Both the position numbers and the translations under genes were made by a program. A stretch of DNA of 64,000 nt, taken from positions 124,001 to 188,000 of the forward strand of contig NZ_FNFF01000014.1 of the NCBI RefSeq assembly GCF_900100315.1. The letters are read 5' to 3'. Source of the DNA: Streptomyces indicus. GTDB lineage: Bacteria > Actinomycetota > Actinomycetes > Streptomycetales > Streptomycetaceae. The notes beneath the pieces are model-generated. The model made no database searches. It had not been told where the DNA came from and saw only the letters and a program-made list of their open reading frames with translations. Of the stretch, positions 24,033 through 33,085 are shown piece after piece (within the stretch, counting starts at the first letter, position 1; every line of letters begins with the position of its first letter).

Positions 24033-24967
24033 GCCTGCTCCTCACGCTGTGCGCCGCTCATGCCCTGCTCCTCCTGCGGTGCGAGGCCGGCGAAGAGGTC
24101 GTCCTCGAGCTGCCCGGCGGCGGCCCCCGACTCCCCTCGCACCAACTCGTAGTACTCGTCGGCGAAGAGCGGCTGCGCCAGGTTGTTGGAGAGCGCGAAC
24201 CAGGGCTCGACCACCTCGACCTGGGTGGCGTGGGCGCGCATCGCGGCGGCCTTGGCGGCGGCGTACGGCCCGGCCGCGATCTTCGTCGTGACGGCCGCGT
24301 CGTCCACCACGCCCGGTACGTCGCCGATCACCGCGGCCTCGGCCCAGGGCAGCCGGCCCAGCTCCCCGCGCAGCGCCGCGAAGCGCTCCTCGGCCACCGA
24401 GCGCGGCACCCGGTTGTAGTAGATCTTCGCGATGGTGTGCGCCTCGCCGAGGTCGCGGCGGAAGGCCCGCTCGGCCGCGAGGTCGGCGGCGCGCAGGGCG
24501 ACGCGGTGGGCCTTGATGTGGTCGGGGTGGCCGTAGCCGCCGTTCTCGTCGTAGGTGACGAGCACCTGCGGGCGCACCTCGCGGATCACGGCGACCAGCT
24601 CGGCCGCGGCCTCGTCGAGGTCCGCCGACCAGAAGCCCGCCTCGTTGGTGGCCAGGCCCATCATCCCGGAGTCGCGGTAGCGGCCGGGGCCGCCGAGGAA
24701 GCGGTGGTCGGTGACGCCCAGCTCCTTCATGGCCCGGTCGAGCTCCCCGATGCGGTGCGGGCCCAGGGTGTTCTCGCGGTCGGGGGTCAGATGGGCGAGC
24801 TCGGCCGGGATGACCTCGCCCTCCTCGCCGAGCGTGCAGGTCACGAGCGTGACGTGGGCGCCCTCGGCCGCGTACCTGGCCATGGTGGTGCCGTTGTTGA
24901 TCGACTCGTCGTCGGGGTGCGCGTGCACGAGGAGCAGGCGCCGACGGCGGGCGGGCTGTTCGGTCAT
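24029..24967 (-). CDS. mshB: N-acetyl-GlcN-Ins deacetylase of mycothiol synthesis
   Basis: 312 aa zinc-dependent LmbE/PIG-L-family hydrolase. It deacetylates GlcNAc-inositol to GlcN-Ins, the second committed step toward mycothiol, the main low-molecular-weight thiol of actinobacteria. The zinc motif HAHPDDE is at residues 15-21 and the third ligand is in GYGHPDHIKAHR. Length and the motif GTTMARYAAEGAHVTLVTCT are as in known MshB; the close paralogue Mca is a bit shorter and differs here, so MshB is favoured. It is followed by an overlapping membrane-protein gene. Confidence 0.93.
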   Translation of the reverse strand: MTEQPARRRRLLLVHAHPDDESINNGTTMARYAAEGAHVTLVTCTLGEEGEVIPAELAHLTPDRENTLGPHRIGELDRAMKELGVTDHRFLGGPGRYRDSGMMGLATNEAGFWSADLDEAAAELVAVIREVRPQVLVTYDENGGYGHPDHIKAHRVALRAADLAAERAFRRDLGEAHTIAKIYYNRVPRSVAEERFAALRGELGRLPWAEAAVIGDVPGVVDDAAVTTKIAAGPYAAAKAAAMRAHATQVEVVEPWFALSNNLAQPLFADEYYELVRGESGAAAGQLEDDLFAGLAPQEEQGMSGAQREEQA

Positions 24968-25019
24968 GGGGCAAGCGTACGAGGCGCCCCGCGCGGGAGC
25001 CGAGACCCGGCCGCTCGGC

Positions 25020-25214
25020 TCAGAACTTGATGTCGCCCAGCATCGACGCGATGTTGGTGGTCACGTCGCTGATGGTGGGAGCCACCGACGAACTGGCGAG
25101 GTAGAAGCCGAGCAGCACGCAGACGATCGCGTGCATCGCGTTCAGACCGGACTTCTTGATGAAGATGACGACGAGGATCGCAAACAGCACCACCGCCGAG
25201 ATCGAGAGTGCCAC
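25020..25214 (-). CDS. Small two-helix membrane protein, conserved hypothetical
   Basis: 64 aa from GTG 25214, chosen because GGAGG lies eight bases upstream; a TTG five codons earlier overlaps that site. The sequence has two hydrophobic helices, ALSISAVVLFAILVVIFI then HAIVCVLLGFYLASSSVAPT, and ends in DVTTNIASMLGDIKF. Similar short proteins occur across Streptomyces. Function is unknown; the size suggests a holin-like or accessory membrane subunit, but nothing specific supports this. It is downstream of a promoter area shared with the divergent peptidase gene. Confidence 0.78.
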   Translation of the reverse strand: MALSISAVVLFAILVVIFIKKSGLNAMHAIVCVLLGFYLASSSVAPTISDVTTNIASMLGDIKF

Positions 25215-25427
25215 GCGGCCGGCCTCCAAGCATCAAGTCCTTTGACCCGTAAGGCTGTACGGGCTCCGCCAGGTTCCTACCACCCAGCGCTACGGATCAT
25301 AACTTTCCGTACGAACGCATGGTTGGTGCATGGCAGCAAAGGGGGCGCACGCATTCCGGACGGCGGGCTGCACAAGAGGTCCGATCTCAAGGAGGCGCGG
25401 CGGCGTCGGGATCAGTAGCCTCGGGGG

Positions 25428-27551
25428 ATGACCACCGGACAGCAGTCTTTCCCCCGACGGCATGCGCGTACACAGAGGTTCTCGCTGGGCACTCCGCGGG
25501 CGTTCACCGTGTCACCCGATGGAGAGCGCGTGATCTTCCTGAGGTCCCGTTCGGGTACGGATCGCGGAAATCTGCTGTGGGTCCTCGACGTCGAGGAGGG
25601 CGTGGAGCGGATCGCCGCGGATCCGGAGGTGCTGCTCGGGGGCGCCGAGGAGGAGTTGTCGCCCGCGGAGCGCGCGCGGCGCGAGCGCAGCCGGGAGTTC
25701 TCCTCGGGTGTGGTGGCGTATGCGACCGACGCCGCCGCCGAGTTGGCCTCGTTCGCCCTGTCCGGGCGTCTTTTCACCTGCGAGCTGCGCGCCGGGACCG
25801 CGCGTGAACTGCGGGTTCCCGGTGCGGTGATCGACCCGCGGCCCTCCCCGGACGGCCGGCTCGTCGCGTACGTCGCGCAGGGCGCGCTGCGCGTGGTGGG
25901 CGCCGAGGGCGAGGGCGACGTGGCGCTCGCCGAGCCCGAGGGCCCCGAAGTGACGTACGGACTCGCGGAGTTCATCGCCGCCGAGGAGATGCACCGCTAC
26001 CGGGGCTTCTGGTGGTCGCCGGAGTCGGACCGGCTGCTCGTCGCCCGCGTGGACAACTCCCCGGTGCAGCGCTGGTGGATCGCCGACCCCGCGCACCCCG
26101 AGGCCGACCCGGTGCAGATCGGCTATCCGGCGGCCGGTACGCCCAACGCCGAGGTGCGGCTCTTCGTGCTCGGCCTCGACGGCTCGCGCACCGAGGTGAA
26201 CTGGGACCACGACCGCTATCCGTATCTGGGCCGGGTGCACTGGTCGTCGGCCGGGGCGCCGCTGCTCCTCGTCCAGACCCGTGACCAGGGCGGACAGGTC
26301 TATCTCGCGGCGAACCCGGACGACGGCTCGACGCGGATGGTGCACGCGGACGAGGACGAGGCGTGGCTGGAGCTGTTCGCCGGTGCGCCCGCCTGGTCGC
26401 CGAGCGGACGGCTCGTGCGGATCGCGGACGAGGGGGGCGCACGGGTCCTCGCGGTGGGCGAACGGCCGCTGACCGGAGCGCAGTTGCAGGTCCGCTCGGT
26501 CCTGGACATCGGCGAGAGCGACGTCCTCGTCCAGGCGTCGGCGGGCGCCGAGGCCACCGCGCCCGAGACCGGTGAGGTGCATGTCTACCGGGTCAACGAG
26601 CTGGGCGTGGAACGGCTCTCGCAGGAGCCGGGCGTGCACTCCGCGGTCCGCTCGGGCCCGGTCACGGTGCTCGTCTCGGCCCGGCCCGGACACCCCGGCA
26701 CGCAGGTGCAGGTGTTCAAGGACGGCAAGCAGAGGGCGGTCGTCGCGTCGTACGCGGAGCAGCCCGGCATCACCCCGCGCATGACCCTGACCGAAGCGGG
26801 CGAGCGGCGCATCCCGTGCGCCGTCCTGCTCCCCACCGGGTACGAGGAGGCGGACGGACCGCTGCCGGTGCTCCTCGATCCGTACGGCGGACCGCACCAC
26901 GCGCGCGTGGTGGCCGCGCACGACGCGTATCTCACGTCCCAGTGGTTCGCCGACCAGGGCTTCGTCGTGGTGATCGCGGACAACCGGGGCACGCCGGGCC
27001 GCTCCCCCGCCTGGGAGAAGGCGGTCAAGGACAACCTGGCGGCCGTGGTCCTGGAGGACCAGGTGGACGCGCTGCACGCGCTGGCCGAGCGCTTCCCGCT
27101 CGACCTCGGCCGGGTCGCGATCCGCGGCTGGTCCTTCGGCGGCTATCTCGCGGGGCTCGCGGTGCTGCGGCGACCCGATGTCTTCCACGCGGGGATCGCG
27201 GGCGCCCCGGTCACCGACCAGCGCCTCTACGACACCCACTACACGGAGCGCTACCTCGGCGACCCGAACAAGCAGCCCGCCGTATACGCGGAGAATTCCC
27301 TGGTCACGGACGAGGGCCTGTCCGGCGCGGCGGAGCCCGCGCGGCCGCTGATGATCGTGCACGGCCTCGCGGACGACAACGTGGTGGTGGCGCACTCGCT
27401 GCGGCTCTCCTCGGCGCTGCTCGCGGCGGGCCGCCCGCACGAGGTGCTGCCGCTGTCGGGCGTCACGCACGCCACCCCGCAGGAGCAGGTCGCCGAGAAT
27501 CTGCTGCTGCTCCAAGTGGACTTCCTGAAGCGGTCGTTGGGGCTGGACTGA
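25428..27551 (+). CDS. S9 family dipeptidyl-peptidase IV-type serine peptidase
   Basis: 707 aa. It has an N-terminal beta-propeller (residues about 1-440) and a C-terminal alpha/beta-hydrolase domain. The triad is Ser569 (GWSFGGY), Asp650 (HGLADDNV) and His681 (THAT). A glutamate pair, Glu186-Glu187 (FIAAEEMHRYRGFWW), matches the EE motif that binds the peptide N terminus in DPP IV, which indicates removal of N-terminal dipeptides. No signal peptide is seen, so it acts in the cytoplasm. It stands beside two oligopeptide import operons, suggesting use of imported peptides (inference). Oligopeptidase B and prolyl oligopeptidase lack this EE arrangement. Confidence 0.92.
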   Translation: MTTGQQSFPRRHARTQRFSLGTPRAFTVSPDGERVIFLRSRSGTDRGNLLWVLDVEEGVERIAADPEVLLGGAEEELSPAERARRERSREFSSGVVAYATDAAAELASFALSGRLFTCELRAGTARELRVPGAVIDPRPSPDGRLVAYVAQGALRVVGAEGEGDVALAEPEGPEVTYGLAEFIAAEEMHRYRGFWWSPESDRLLVARVDNSPVQRWWIADPAHPEADPVQIGYPAAGTPNAEVRLFVLGLDGSRTEVNWDHDRYPYLGRVHWSSAGAPLLLVQTRDQGGQVYLAANPDDGSTRMVHADEDEAWLELFAGAPAWSPSGRLVRIADEGGARVLAVGERPLTGAQLQVRSVLDIGESDVLVQASAGAEATAPETGEVHVYRVNELGVERLSQEPGVHSAVRSGPVTVLVSARPGHPGTQVQVFKDGKQRAVVASYAEQPGITPRMTLTEAGERRIPCAVLLPTGYEEADGPLPVLLDPYGGPHHARVVAAHDAYLTSQWFADQGFVVVIADNRGTPGRSPAWEKAVKDNLAAVVLEDQVDALHALAERFPLDLGRVAIRGWSFGGYLAGLAVLRRPDVFHAGIAGAPVTDQRLYDTHYTERYLGDPNKQPAVYAENSLVTDEGLSGAAEPARPLMIVHGLADDNVVVAHSLRLSSALLAAGRPHEVLPLSGVTHATPQEQVAENLLLLQVDFLKRSLGLD

Positions 27552-27590
27552 GGGCTGCCGACACATTCCCGTCGTACGCCCCGGCGGCTG

Positions 27591-28610
27591 TCACCAGCCG
27601 GGCGGCGGCGAGGAGGGCGGCGGCGGCCCGTAGGTCCCGTCGGCGGGGTCCCAGCCGCCGTACGTCCCGTACGCCGGTTCGCCCCGGCCCTCGCGTCCGC
27701 GGAAGAGCACCAGCAGGGACACGGCGCCGGCCAGCGCGTAGAAGAGCTGGCTGAGCACGTCCAGCTGGACTTCCAGGGGCGCGTCGAACAGCCCGTCGAA
27801 GCGGTCGGTCTCCACGATCCAGCTGATCCCGGCCGCCCCGAACACGAGGTAGACGACAGCGGCCGTCATGCCCAACGCCCGGCTGAACGAGGCATGTTGC
27901 AGCGCCGAGACCGCCGCCACCAGGGCGAACAGCGCGGCCGCCCACACCAGCCAGCCCACCGGCGGATCGAGTGCGGAGGTCAACGAGGCGTCCCCGACGA
28001 GCAGTTCGCGGTACGGGCGCCAGCCGAGGTCGAGGGCGTGGTGCACCTGCCAGGCGCCGCTCACCGCGGCCGCCGCGCCGAGGAAGATGAAGGCCGTCGC
28101 GGCCGCGGCGTTCGTGGGCCGGGGCGGCTCGCGCTCGTCGTCGAAGGTGTAGGAGTACGTGGCGCTCTCCCCCACCGGGCGGCGGCCGAACGCGGCGAGC
28201 AGCAGCAGGATGAGGCCGAGCCCGACGGTGGCGGCGGCGCCCGCGAGCAGCCGGACGCGGATGTCGATGACGCGGAACCGTTCCTCCTCCATCAGGAGCC
28301 AGACGCTCGGCGCCCGCCCCGCGATCGCGAGCACACCCGCGGCCACGAGCGAGGAGGCGGCGGAGGGCGAGCGCACCGCGGTCACCGCGACGGCGGCGCC
28401 CACCAGGAAGAGGACGAGGTCCATCAGGCTGGAGTACAGGGCGAGTTGGACCTGGGGCGCCAGGCCCGTCCACAGCCGCCACAGGGGCTCCGCGCTCTCC
28501 GCCTCGTACAGGTCGCGCACGATCCATCCCGCGCTGATGAGTGCGATCAGCGCGGCGGTGAAGGATCCGGTGATCCGGGCTCCCCGGGTCAGCGTCTGCG
28601 GTTGCCCCAT
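27591..28610 (-). CDS. Polytopic membrane protein, conserved hypothetical
   Basis: 339 aa with about eight predicted membrane helices in two similar halves and a cytoplasmic loop between them (YSYTFDDEREPPRPTNAAAA). The C terminus is Pro/Tyr-rich (YGPPPPSSPPPGW). A DUF4328-like arrangement is possible but I cannot assign it firmly. The ATG at 28610 lies just left of the Opp operon terminator. It is convergent with the peptidase gene, 39 bases apart. Function unknown. Confidence 0.78.
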   Translation of the reverse strand: MGQPQTLTRGARITGSFTAALIALISAGWIVRDLYEAESAEPLWRLWTGLAPQVQLALYSSLMDLVLFLVGAAVAVTAVRSPSAASSLVAAGVLAIAGRAPSVWLLMEEERFRVIDIRVRLLAGAAATVGLGLILLLLAAFGRRPVGESATYSYTFDDEREPPRPTNAAAATAFIFLGAAAAVSGAWQVHHALDLGWRPYRELLVGDASLTSALDPPVGWLVWAAALFALVAAVSALQHASFSRALGMTAAVVYLVFGAAGISWIVETDRFDGLFDAPLEVQLDVLSQLFYALAGAVSLLVLFRGREGRGEPAYGTYGGWDPADGTYGPPPPSSPPPGW

Positions 28611-28668
28611 AAGCCGCGATACTCCCGCTGCGTGGGGAGTTGAACAAGAGGCCCGCCCTCACGGAAGC

Positions 28669-28704
28669 GGCCGGCCGGGACGACATGGCGCGTCCCGGCC
28701 GGCC
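28669..28704 (-). terminator. Terminator of the first Opp operon
   Basis: A perfect 14-bp inverted repeat (28669-28682 and 28691-28704) with an 8-base loop lies about 115 bases past the last ATPase stop, before the next leftward gene. Confidence 0.8.
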
Positions 28705-28818
28705 TACGGCACCCGCACGGCCGTACACGGATCAGCGTGACCTGTTCGTGATTCGGCGTTGCGACAGTGAAGTTGCCTGCGTGTTAACGCAGTTGACGTC
28801 TCACTTGGTCCCGGAGCA

Positions 28819-29901
28819 TCACGTTTCGTCCGTCTCCGGCACGACCTGCTTCTCCTCGGCGAAGTGGCAGGCCGAGGGGTGCGCGGCGGGACCGCCCTCC
28901 AGACGGAACACGGCCGGCACCGCCAGCTCCGGCACCTCCAGCTCGCACCGCTCCTGCGCCTTCCAGCAGCGGGTGCGGAAGCGGCAGCCGGAGGGCGGGT
29001 TGGCGGGCGAGGGCACGTCGCCGCTGAGGATGATGCGCTCGCGGTGCAGCCGCGCGTCGGGGTCGGGGACGGGCACGGCGGACAGCAGCGCCTGGGTGTA
29101 GGGGTGCGTGGGGTGCTCGTAGATCTGCCGGTCGCTGCCGATCTCGACGATCCGCCCGAGGTACATGACCCCGACGCGGTCGGAGATGTGCCGCACGATC
29201 GACAGGTCGTGCGCGATGAACACGTACGAGAGGCCGAACTCGTCCTGAAGCTTCTCCAGGAGGTTCACCACCTGCGCCTGCACGGAGACGTCGAGCGCGG
29301 AGACCGGCTCGTCGGCCACGATGATCTCGGGGCGCAGCGCCAGTCCGCGGGCGATGCCGATGCGCTGGCGCTGGCCGCCGGAGAACTGGTGCGGATAGCG
29401 GTTGATGTACTCGGGGTTGAGCCCGACCACGTCCAGCAGCTCCTGCACCTTCTGCCGCCGCGAACCCTTGGGCGCCACCTCGGGGTGGATCTCGTACGGC
29501 TCCCCGATGATGTCGCCGACCGTCATACGCGGGTTCAGCGACGTGTACGGGTCCTGGAACACCATCTGGATGTTGCGCCGCACCGCCTTGAGCGCCCGCG
29601 CGGACAGCTTGGTGATGTCCTCGCCCTTGTAGCGGATCTCCCCCGCGGTGGGCTGCTCCAGGTTCACGAGCAGCTTCGCCACGGTGGACTTGCCGCAGCC
29701 GGACTCGCCCACGATGCCGAGGGTCTCGCCCGCGCCGAGGTCGAAGTCCACGCCGTCCACGGCCTTGACCGCACCGATCTGCTTCTTGAAGAGAATCCCC
29801 TGAGTCAGCGGGAAGTGCTTGACCAGCCCGCGCACTTCGAGGATCGGCTCGGCGGTGGGCGTCGGATGCGCGTCGGCGATCTCCTTCGTGAGCTCAGGCA
29901 T
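28819..29901 (-). CDS. Oligopeptide ABC transporter ATPase, OppF/DppF type (operon 1)
   Basis: 360 aa. Walker A GESGCGKST, the signature FSGGQRQRIGIARGLAL, Walker B IIVADEPVSALD and the H-loop (FIAHDLSIVRHI) are intact. The C-terminal oligopeptide domain has the CRFRTRCWKAQERCELEVPE cysteine cluster, a 4Fe-4S-like motif of peptide importers. ATG 29901 is preceded by AAGGAG, which lies inside a duplicated copy of the upstream gene's 3' end. It overlaps by eight bases a 54-codon mini-ORF made by that duplication. It is the last gene of the operon and a paralogue of the gene at 34876. Confidence 0.93.
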   Translation of the reverse strand: MPELTKEIADAHPTPTAEPILEVRGLVKHFPLTQGILFKKQIGAVKAVDGVDFDLGAGETLGIVGESGCGKSTVAKLLVNLEQPTAGEIRYKGEDITKLSARALKAVRRNIQMVFQDPYTSLNPRMTVGDIIGEPYEIHPEVAPKGSRRQKVQELLDVVGLNPEYINRYPHQFSGGQRQRIGIARGLALRPEIIVADEPVSALDVSVQAQVVNLLEKLQDEFGLSYVFIAHDLSIVRHISDRVGVMYLGRIVEIGSDRQIYEHPTHPYTQALLSAVPVPDPDARLHRERIILSGDVPSPANPPSGCRFRTRCWKAQERCELEVPELAVPAVFRLEGGPAAHPSACHFAEEKQVVPETDET

Positions 29902-30058
29902 CGCGCAGCGTCTCCTTCCAGAAGTGGCAGGCACGGAGTCGCTCCGCGGGGGCAGGTGCCTGAGGGCGGGCGGCGCGGAAGCCGGGCGCGGTGACGGGCA
30001 GCCCAGCGAAAGGGCCCGCGGGCCGGGTGACGTGGGGAGAGGGCACGGCATCACGCAT
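29894..30058 (-). CDS. Mini-ORF created by a duplicated gene junction in Opp operon 1
   Basis: 54 codons from ATG 30058, reading MRDAVPSPHVTRPAGPFAGL and ending ACHFWKETLRDA. Its last 12 residues are identical to the last 12 of the preceding ATPase. Its start overlaps that gene's stop by eight bases (ATGCGTGA), and its stop overlaps the next gene's start by eight bases (ATGCCTGA). It thus keeps the translational coupling along the operon. The middle is Pro/Ala-rich and unlike any family I know. It is probably a by-product of the duplication, yet likely translated. Confidence 0.45.
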   Translation of the reverse strand: MRDAVPSPHVTRPAGPFAGLPVTAPGFRAARPQAPAPAERLRACHFWKETLRDA

Positions 30059-30091
30059 CGCGCAGCGTCTCCTTCCAGAAGTGGCAGGCAC
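29899..30091 (-). repeat. 36-bp direct repeat flanking the inserted junction segment
   Basis: The same 36 bases are present at 29899-29934 and 30056-30091, 157 bp apart. Each copy encodes the ACHFWKETLRDA end together with the AAGGAG site and the ATG of the following frame. The 121 bases between them are unique. In operon 2 the same junction is a simple eight-base overlap with no insert. Confidence 0.9.
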
Positions 30092-31109
30092 TTTGGCGGC
30101 CGGCGCCGTTGTCAGTGGGCGGCGATAGCCTGGAAAGGGCTTCGGCCCCCGGGCGGGAGGGGACTGTTCCCGGGCCCTCGTCGACCGTCACCTCCGCCAG
30201 CGGCGGCACCTCCGTGCGGCAGATGTCCTGAGCGCGCGGGCAGCGCGGGTTGAAGGCGCAGCCGGGCGGGATGGCCATGAGGTTGGGCGGCAGGCCCTTG
30301 ATCGCGTAGAGCTCCTGGCCCTTCTGGTCAAGCCGCGGGATCGATTCGAGCAGGCCCTTGGTGTACGGGTGGGCCGGGGCCTTGTAGATGTCGTGGACGG
30401 GGGCGCGCTCGACGATGCGGCCCGCGTACATCACGGCGATCTTGTCGGCCACGTCCGCGACCACACCCAGGTCGTGCGTGATCAGGATCAGGCCCATGTT
30501 GAGCTCGCGCTGGAGCTCCGCGAGCAGGTCCATGACCTGGGCCTGGACCGTCACGTCCAGGGCGGTCGTGGGCTCGTCCGCGATGATCAGCGCCGGCTCC
30601 AGAGCCAGCGCCATCGCGATCATGATCCGCTGGCGCATACCGCCGGAGAACTGGTGCGGGTACTGCCCCACGCGCTCCTTCGCGGCGGGGATGCGGACCC
30701 GGTCCATCAGTTCGACGGCCTTGAGCTTCGCGTCCTTCTTGGACATCCCGCGGTGCACCACGAACATCTCGCCGAGCTGATCGCCCACGGTGAGCACGGG
30801 GTTGAGCGACGAGAGCGCGTCCTGGAAGATCATCGCCATCTCGGCGCCGCGCACCTTGCGCCGCTCGTCCTCCTTGAGCTTCAGGAGGTCCTTGCCCTGG
30901 AAGAGGATCTCGCCGCCGGTGATCTTCCCGGGCGGCATGTCGAGGATGCCCATGACGGCCTGCGCGGTGACCGACTTGCCGGACCCGGACTCGCCGAGCA
31001 CGGCGAGGGTCTCGCCGGCGTCCACGGAGTACGTGACCCCGTTGACGGCCTTGGCCACCCCGTCGCGCGTACGGAACTCCACGTGCAGATCGCGTACTTC
31101 GAGCAGCAT
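30051..31109 (-). CDS. Oligopeptide ABC transporter ATPase, OppD/DppD type (operon 1)
   Basis: 352 aa. Walker A GESGSGKSV, signature FSGGMRQRIMIAMALAL, Walker B LIIADEPTTALD and H-loop LITHDLGVVADVADK are intact. The C-terminal peptide-importer domain has GCAFNPRCPRAQDICRTEVP. The end ACHFWKETLRDA is duplicated downstream. Its ATG lies eight bases after the permease stop. It pairs with the OppF-like subunit to form the heterodimeric motor. It is closely similar to the gene at 36017 over its whole length. Confidence 0.94.
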   Translation of the reverse strand: MLLEVRDLHVEFRTRDGVAKAVNGVTYSVDAGETLAVLGESGSGKSVTAQAVMGILDMPPGKITGGEILFQGKDLLKLKEDERRKVRGAEMAMIFQDALSSLNPVLTVGDQLGEMFVVHRGMSKKDAKLKAVELMDRVRIPAAKERVGQYPHQFSGGMRQRIMIAMALALEPALIIADEPTTALDVTVQAQVMDLLAELQRELNMGLILITHDLGVVADVADKIAVMYAGRIVERAPVHDIYKAPAHPYTKGLLESIPRLDQKGQELYAIKGLPPNLMAIPPGCAFNPRCPRAQDICRTEVPPLAEVTVDEGPGTVPSRPGAEALSRLSPPTDNGAGRQSACHFWKETLRDA

Positions 31110-31116
31110 GCGACCA

Positions 31117-32106
31117 TCACCTCAGCTTCGGGTCGAGGGCGTCGCGCACCGCGTCGCCGAGCATGATGAACGCGAGCACGGTGATGCTCAGGGCGCCGGC
31201 CGGCCACAGCAGCTGCGACGGGTAGTTGCGGATGACCTGCGAGGCGTTGGAGATGTCGATGCCCCAGGAGACGGTCGGCGGCCGCAGCCCCACGCCGAGG
31301 AACGACAGCGTGGCCTCCAGGGCGATGTACGTGCCGAGCGCGATGGTCGCGACCACGATCACGGGAGCGACGGCGTTGGGTGCGACGTGCCGAAGGAGCA
31401 TCCGGGAGTTGGAGGCGCCGAGCGCCCGCGCCGCCTGCACGTAGTCGTTCTGCTTGGCGGTGATGACCGATCCCCGGGCGATACGGGAGATCTGTGGCCA
31501 GCCGAGCAGGACCATGAAGCCGACCACCGGCCAGATGGTGTCGGACACCACCACGGACAGGAAGACCAGACCGCCGAGGACCACCGGGATCGCGAAGAAC
31601 ACATCGGCCAGGCGCGAGAGCAGCCCGTCCCACCAGCCGCCGAAGAAGCCGGCGAGCCCGCCCATGAGCGAGCCGAGGATCGCGACGCCGAGGGTGGCGC
31701 AGATGCCCACGGCGATGGAGGCGCGGGCCCCGTACACCGTGCGCGTGTACACGTCGCATCCCTGCTGGTCGGTGCCGAACGGATGACCCGGTCCCGAGCC
31801 CTTGTTGGCCTGCGACAGCTGGCACGCGTTCGGGTCGCCGCTCGCGATCAGCGAGGGCCAGATCGCGATGAGCACCAGGAACACGATGAGCAGCGAGGAG
31901 ATGATGAAGACCGGGTTGCGGCGCAGCTGCTGCCAGGCGTCGGTCCACAGGCTGCGGGCCTTCTCCTGCGGCCCGGTGCCGCCGGGACCGCCCGGGGTCT
32001 TCTCCAGCGTCTCGGCCTCGCTCATCGCGAGGTCCATCGCGCCGCCCGCTCCGGTCGGCGCGATCGCGTCCTTCGCGACTTGGTTGGGGTCGTAGGCCTC
32101 AGGCAT
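31117..32106 (-). CDS. Oligopeptide ABC transporter permease, OppC/DppC type (operon 1)
   Basis: 329 aa from ATG 32106, which overlaps the upstream permease stop by eight bases. A cytoplasmic N terminus (SLWTDAWQQLRRNPVFIISS) precedes six membrane helices. The EAA coupling loop is visible as ARALGASNSRMLLRHVAPNA. The periplasmic loop with TDQQGCDVYTRTVYGARAS is typical of DppC. The C terminus DALDPKLR is conserved in both operons. It forms the membrane channel with the next-upstream permease. Confidence 0.93.
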   Translation of the reverse strand: MPEAYDPNQVAKDAIAPTGAGGAMDLAMSEAETLEKTPGGPGGTGPQEKARSLWTDAWQQLRRNPVFIISSLLIVFLVLIAIWPSLIASGDPNACQLSQANKGSGPGHPFGTDQQGCDVYTRTVYGARASIAVGICATLGVAILGSLMGGLAGFFGGWWDGLLSRLADVFFAIPVVLGGLVFLSVVVSDTIWPVVGFMVLLGWPQISRIARGSVITAKQNDYVQAARALGASNSRMLLRHVAPNAVAPVIVVATIALGTYIALEATLSFLGVGLRPPTVSWGIDISNASQVIRNYPSQLLWPAGALSITVLAFIMLGDAVRDALDPKLR

Positions 32107-33022
32107 AACGGATCCTCGGGTCCAGGACCGCATACAGCAGGTCGACAAGGAGGTTGGCCACCAGGAAGACGAGCACGAGGATCGTCACGAAGCCGACCAC
32201 GGTCGGGGTGTTGCCGCGCAGGATGCCGTTGTAGAGCTGGTATCCCACGCCGTGGATGTTGAAGATGCGCTCGGTGACGATGGCGCCGCCCATGAGGGCG
32301 CCGATGTCCGCGCCGATGAAGGTGACCACGGGGATCAGCGAGTTGCGCAGCAGGTGCTTGGTGATCACCCGGCGCCTCGGCAGTCCCTTGGCCACGGCCG
32401 TGCGGACGTAGTCGGCGCGGGCGTTCTCGCCGATCGACGTACGCGTCAGGCGGGTCACGTACGCGAGGGAGACCAGCGCGAGGACGATGCCCGGCAGGAT
32501 CAGTTCGTTGAGCGGGGCGTCGGAGGAGACCGTCGGACGCACCCAGCCGAGCTTCAGGCCGAACAGGAGCTGGAGCAGATAGCCGGAGACGAAGGTCGGG
32601 ACCGAGATCACGATCAGCGTCAGGACGAGCAGCGAGGTGTCCAGGGGCCGGCCGCGCTTGAGGCCGCTGACCACACCGAGGGCGATGCCGACGATGATCT
32701 CGATGACGATCGCCACGAACGTGAGCTTCATCGTCACCGGGAACGCCGAGGCCATCAGCTCCGTGACCTTCTGCCCGTTGAACGCGGTGCCGAAGTCGCC
32801 CCGGAAGATGTTGCCCATGTAGTGCAGGTATTGCTGCCACAGGGGCTTGTCGAGGCCGAGGTCCTCGCGGATGCGCGCGGCCGTCGCCGGGTCGGGTGCC
32901 TTGTCGCCGAAGAGCGCGGCGACCGGATCGCCGAGCGCGTACACCATGACGAAGATCAGGAAGGTCGCTCCGATGAACACGGGGATCATCTGGAGCAGCC
33001 GCCGGATCACGTAGCGTCCCAT
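32099..33022 (-). CDS. Oligopeptide ABC transporter permease, OppB/DppB type (operon 1)
   Basis: 307 aa, six helices. It opens with the DppB signature MGRYVIRRLLQMIPVFIGAT and ends in DPRIRYA. The EAA loop reads AKGLPRRRVITKHLLRNSLI. ATG 33022 is preceded by GGAG. A stem-loop at 33044-33072 sits between it and the lipoprotein gene. It overlaps the OppC-type gene by eight bases. Confidence 0.93.
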   Translation of the reverse strand: MGRYVIRRLLQMIPVFIGATFLIFVMVYALGDPVAALFGDKAPDPATAARIREDLGLDKPLWQQYLHYMGNIFRGDFGTAFNGQKVTELMASAFPVTMKLTFVAIVIEIIVGIALGVVSGLKRGRPLDTSLLVLTLIVISVPTFVSGYLLQLLFGLKLGWVRPTVSSDAPLNELILPGIVLALVSLAYVTRLTRTSIGENARADYVRTAVAKGLPRRRVITKHLLRNSLIPVVTFIGADIGALMGGAIVTERIFNIHGVGYQLYNGILRGNTPTVVGFVTILVLVFLVANLLVDLLYAVLDPRIRYA

Positions 33023-33043
33023 GACAGCTCCGGGGGTCGGGGA

Positions 33044-33072
33044 AGGGGCCGCCCGTCAACGGGGCGGCCCCT
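33044..33072 (-). promoter_or_regulatory. Intercistronic stem-loop after the binding-protein gene (operon 1)
   Basis: An 11-bp perfect stem (33044-33054 and 33062-33072) with a 7-base loop follows the lipoprotein stop by about 14 bases and precedes the permease ribosome site. Such loops commonly protect the upstream mRNA or partly stop transcription, so more binding protein than permease is made. Operon 2 has a counterpart at 38998-39037. Confidence 0.65.
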
Positions 33073-33085
33073 GCGGGGAGTCGGG

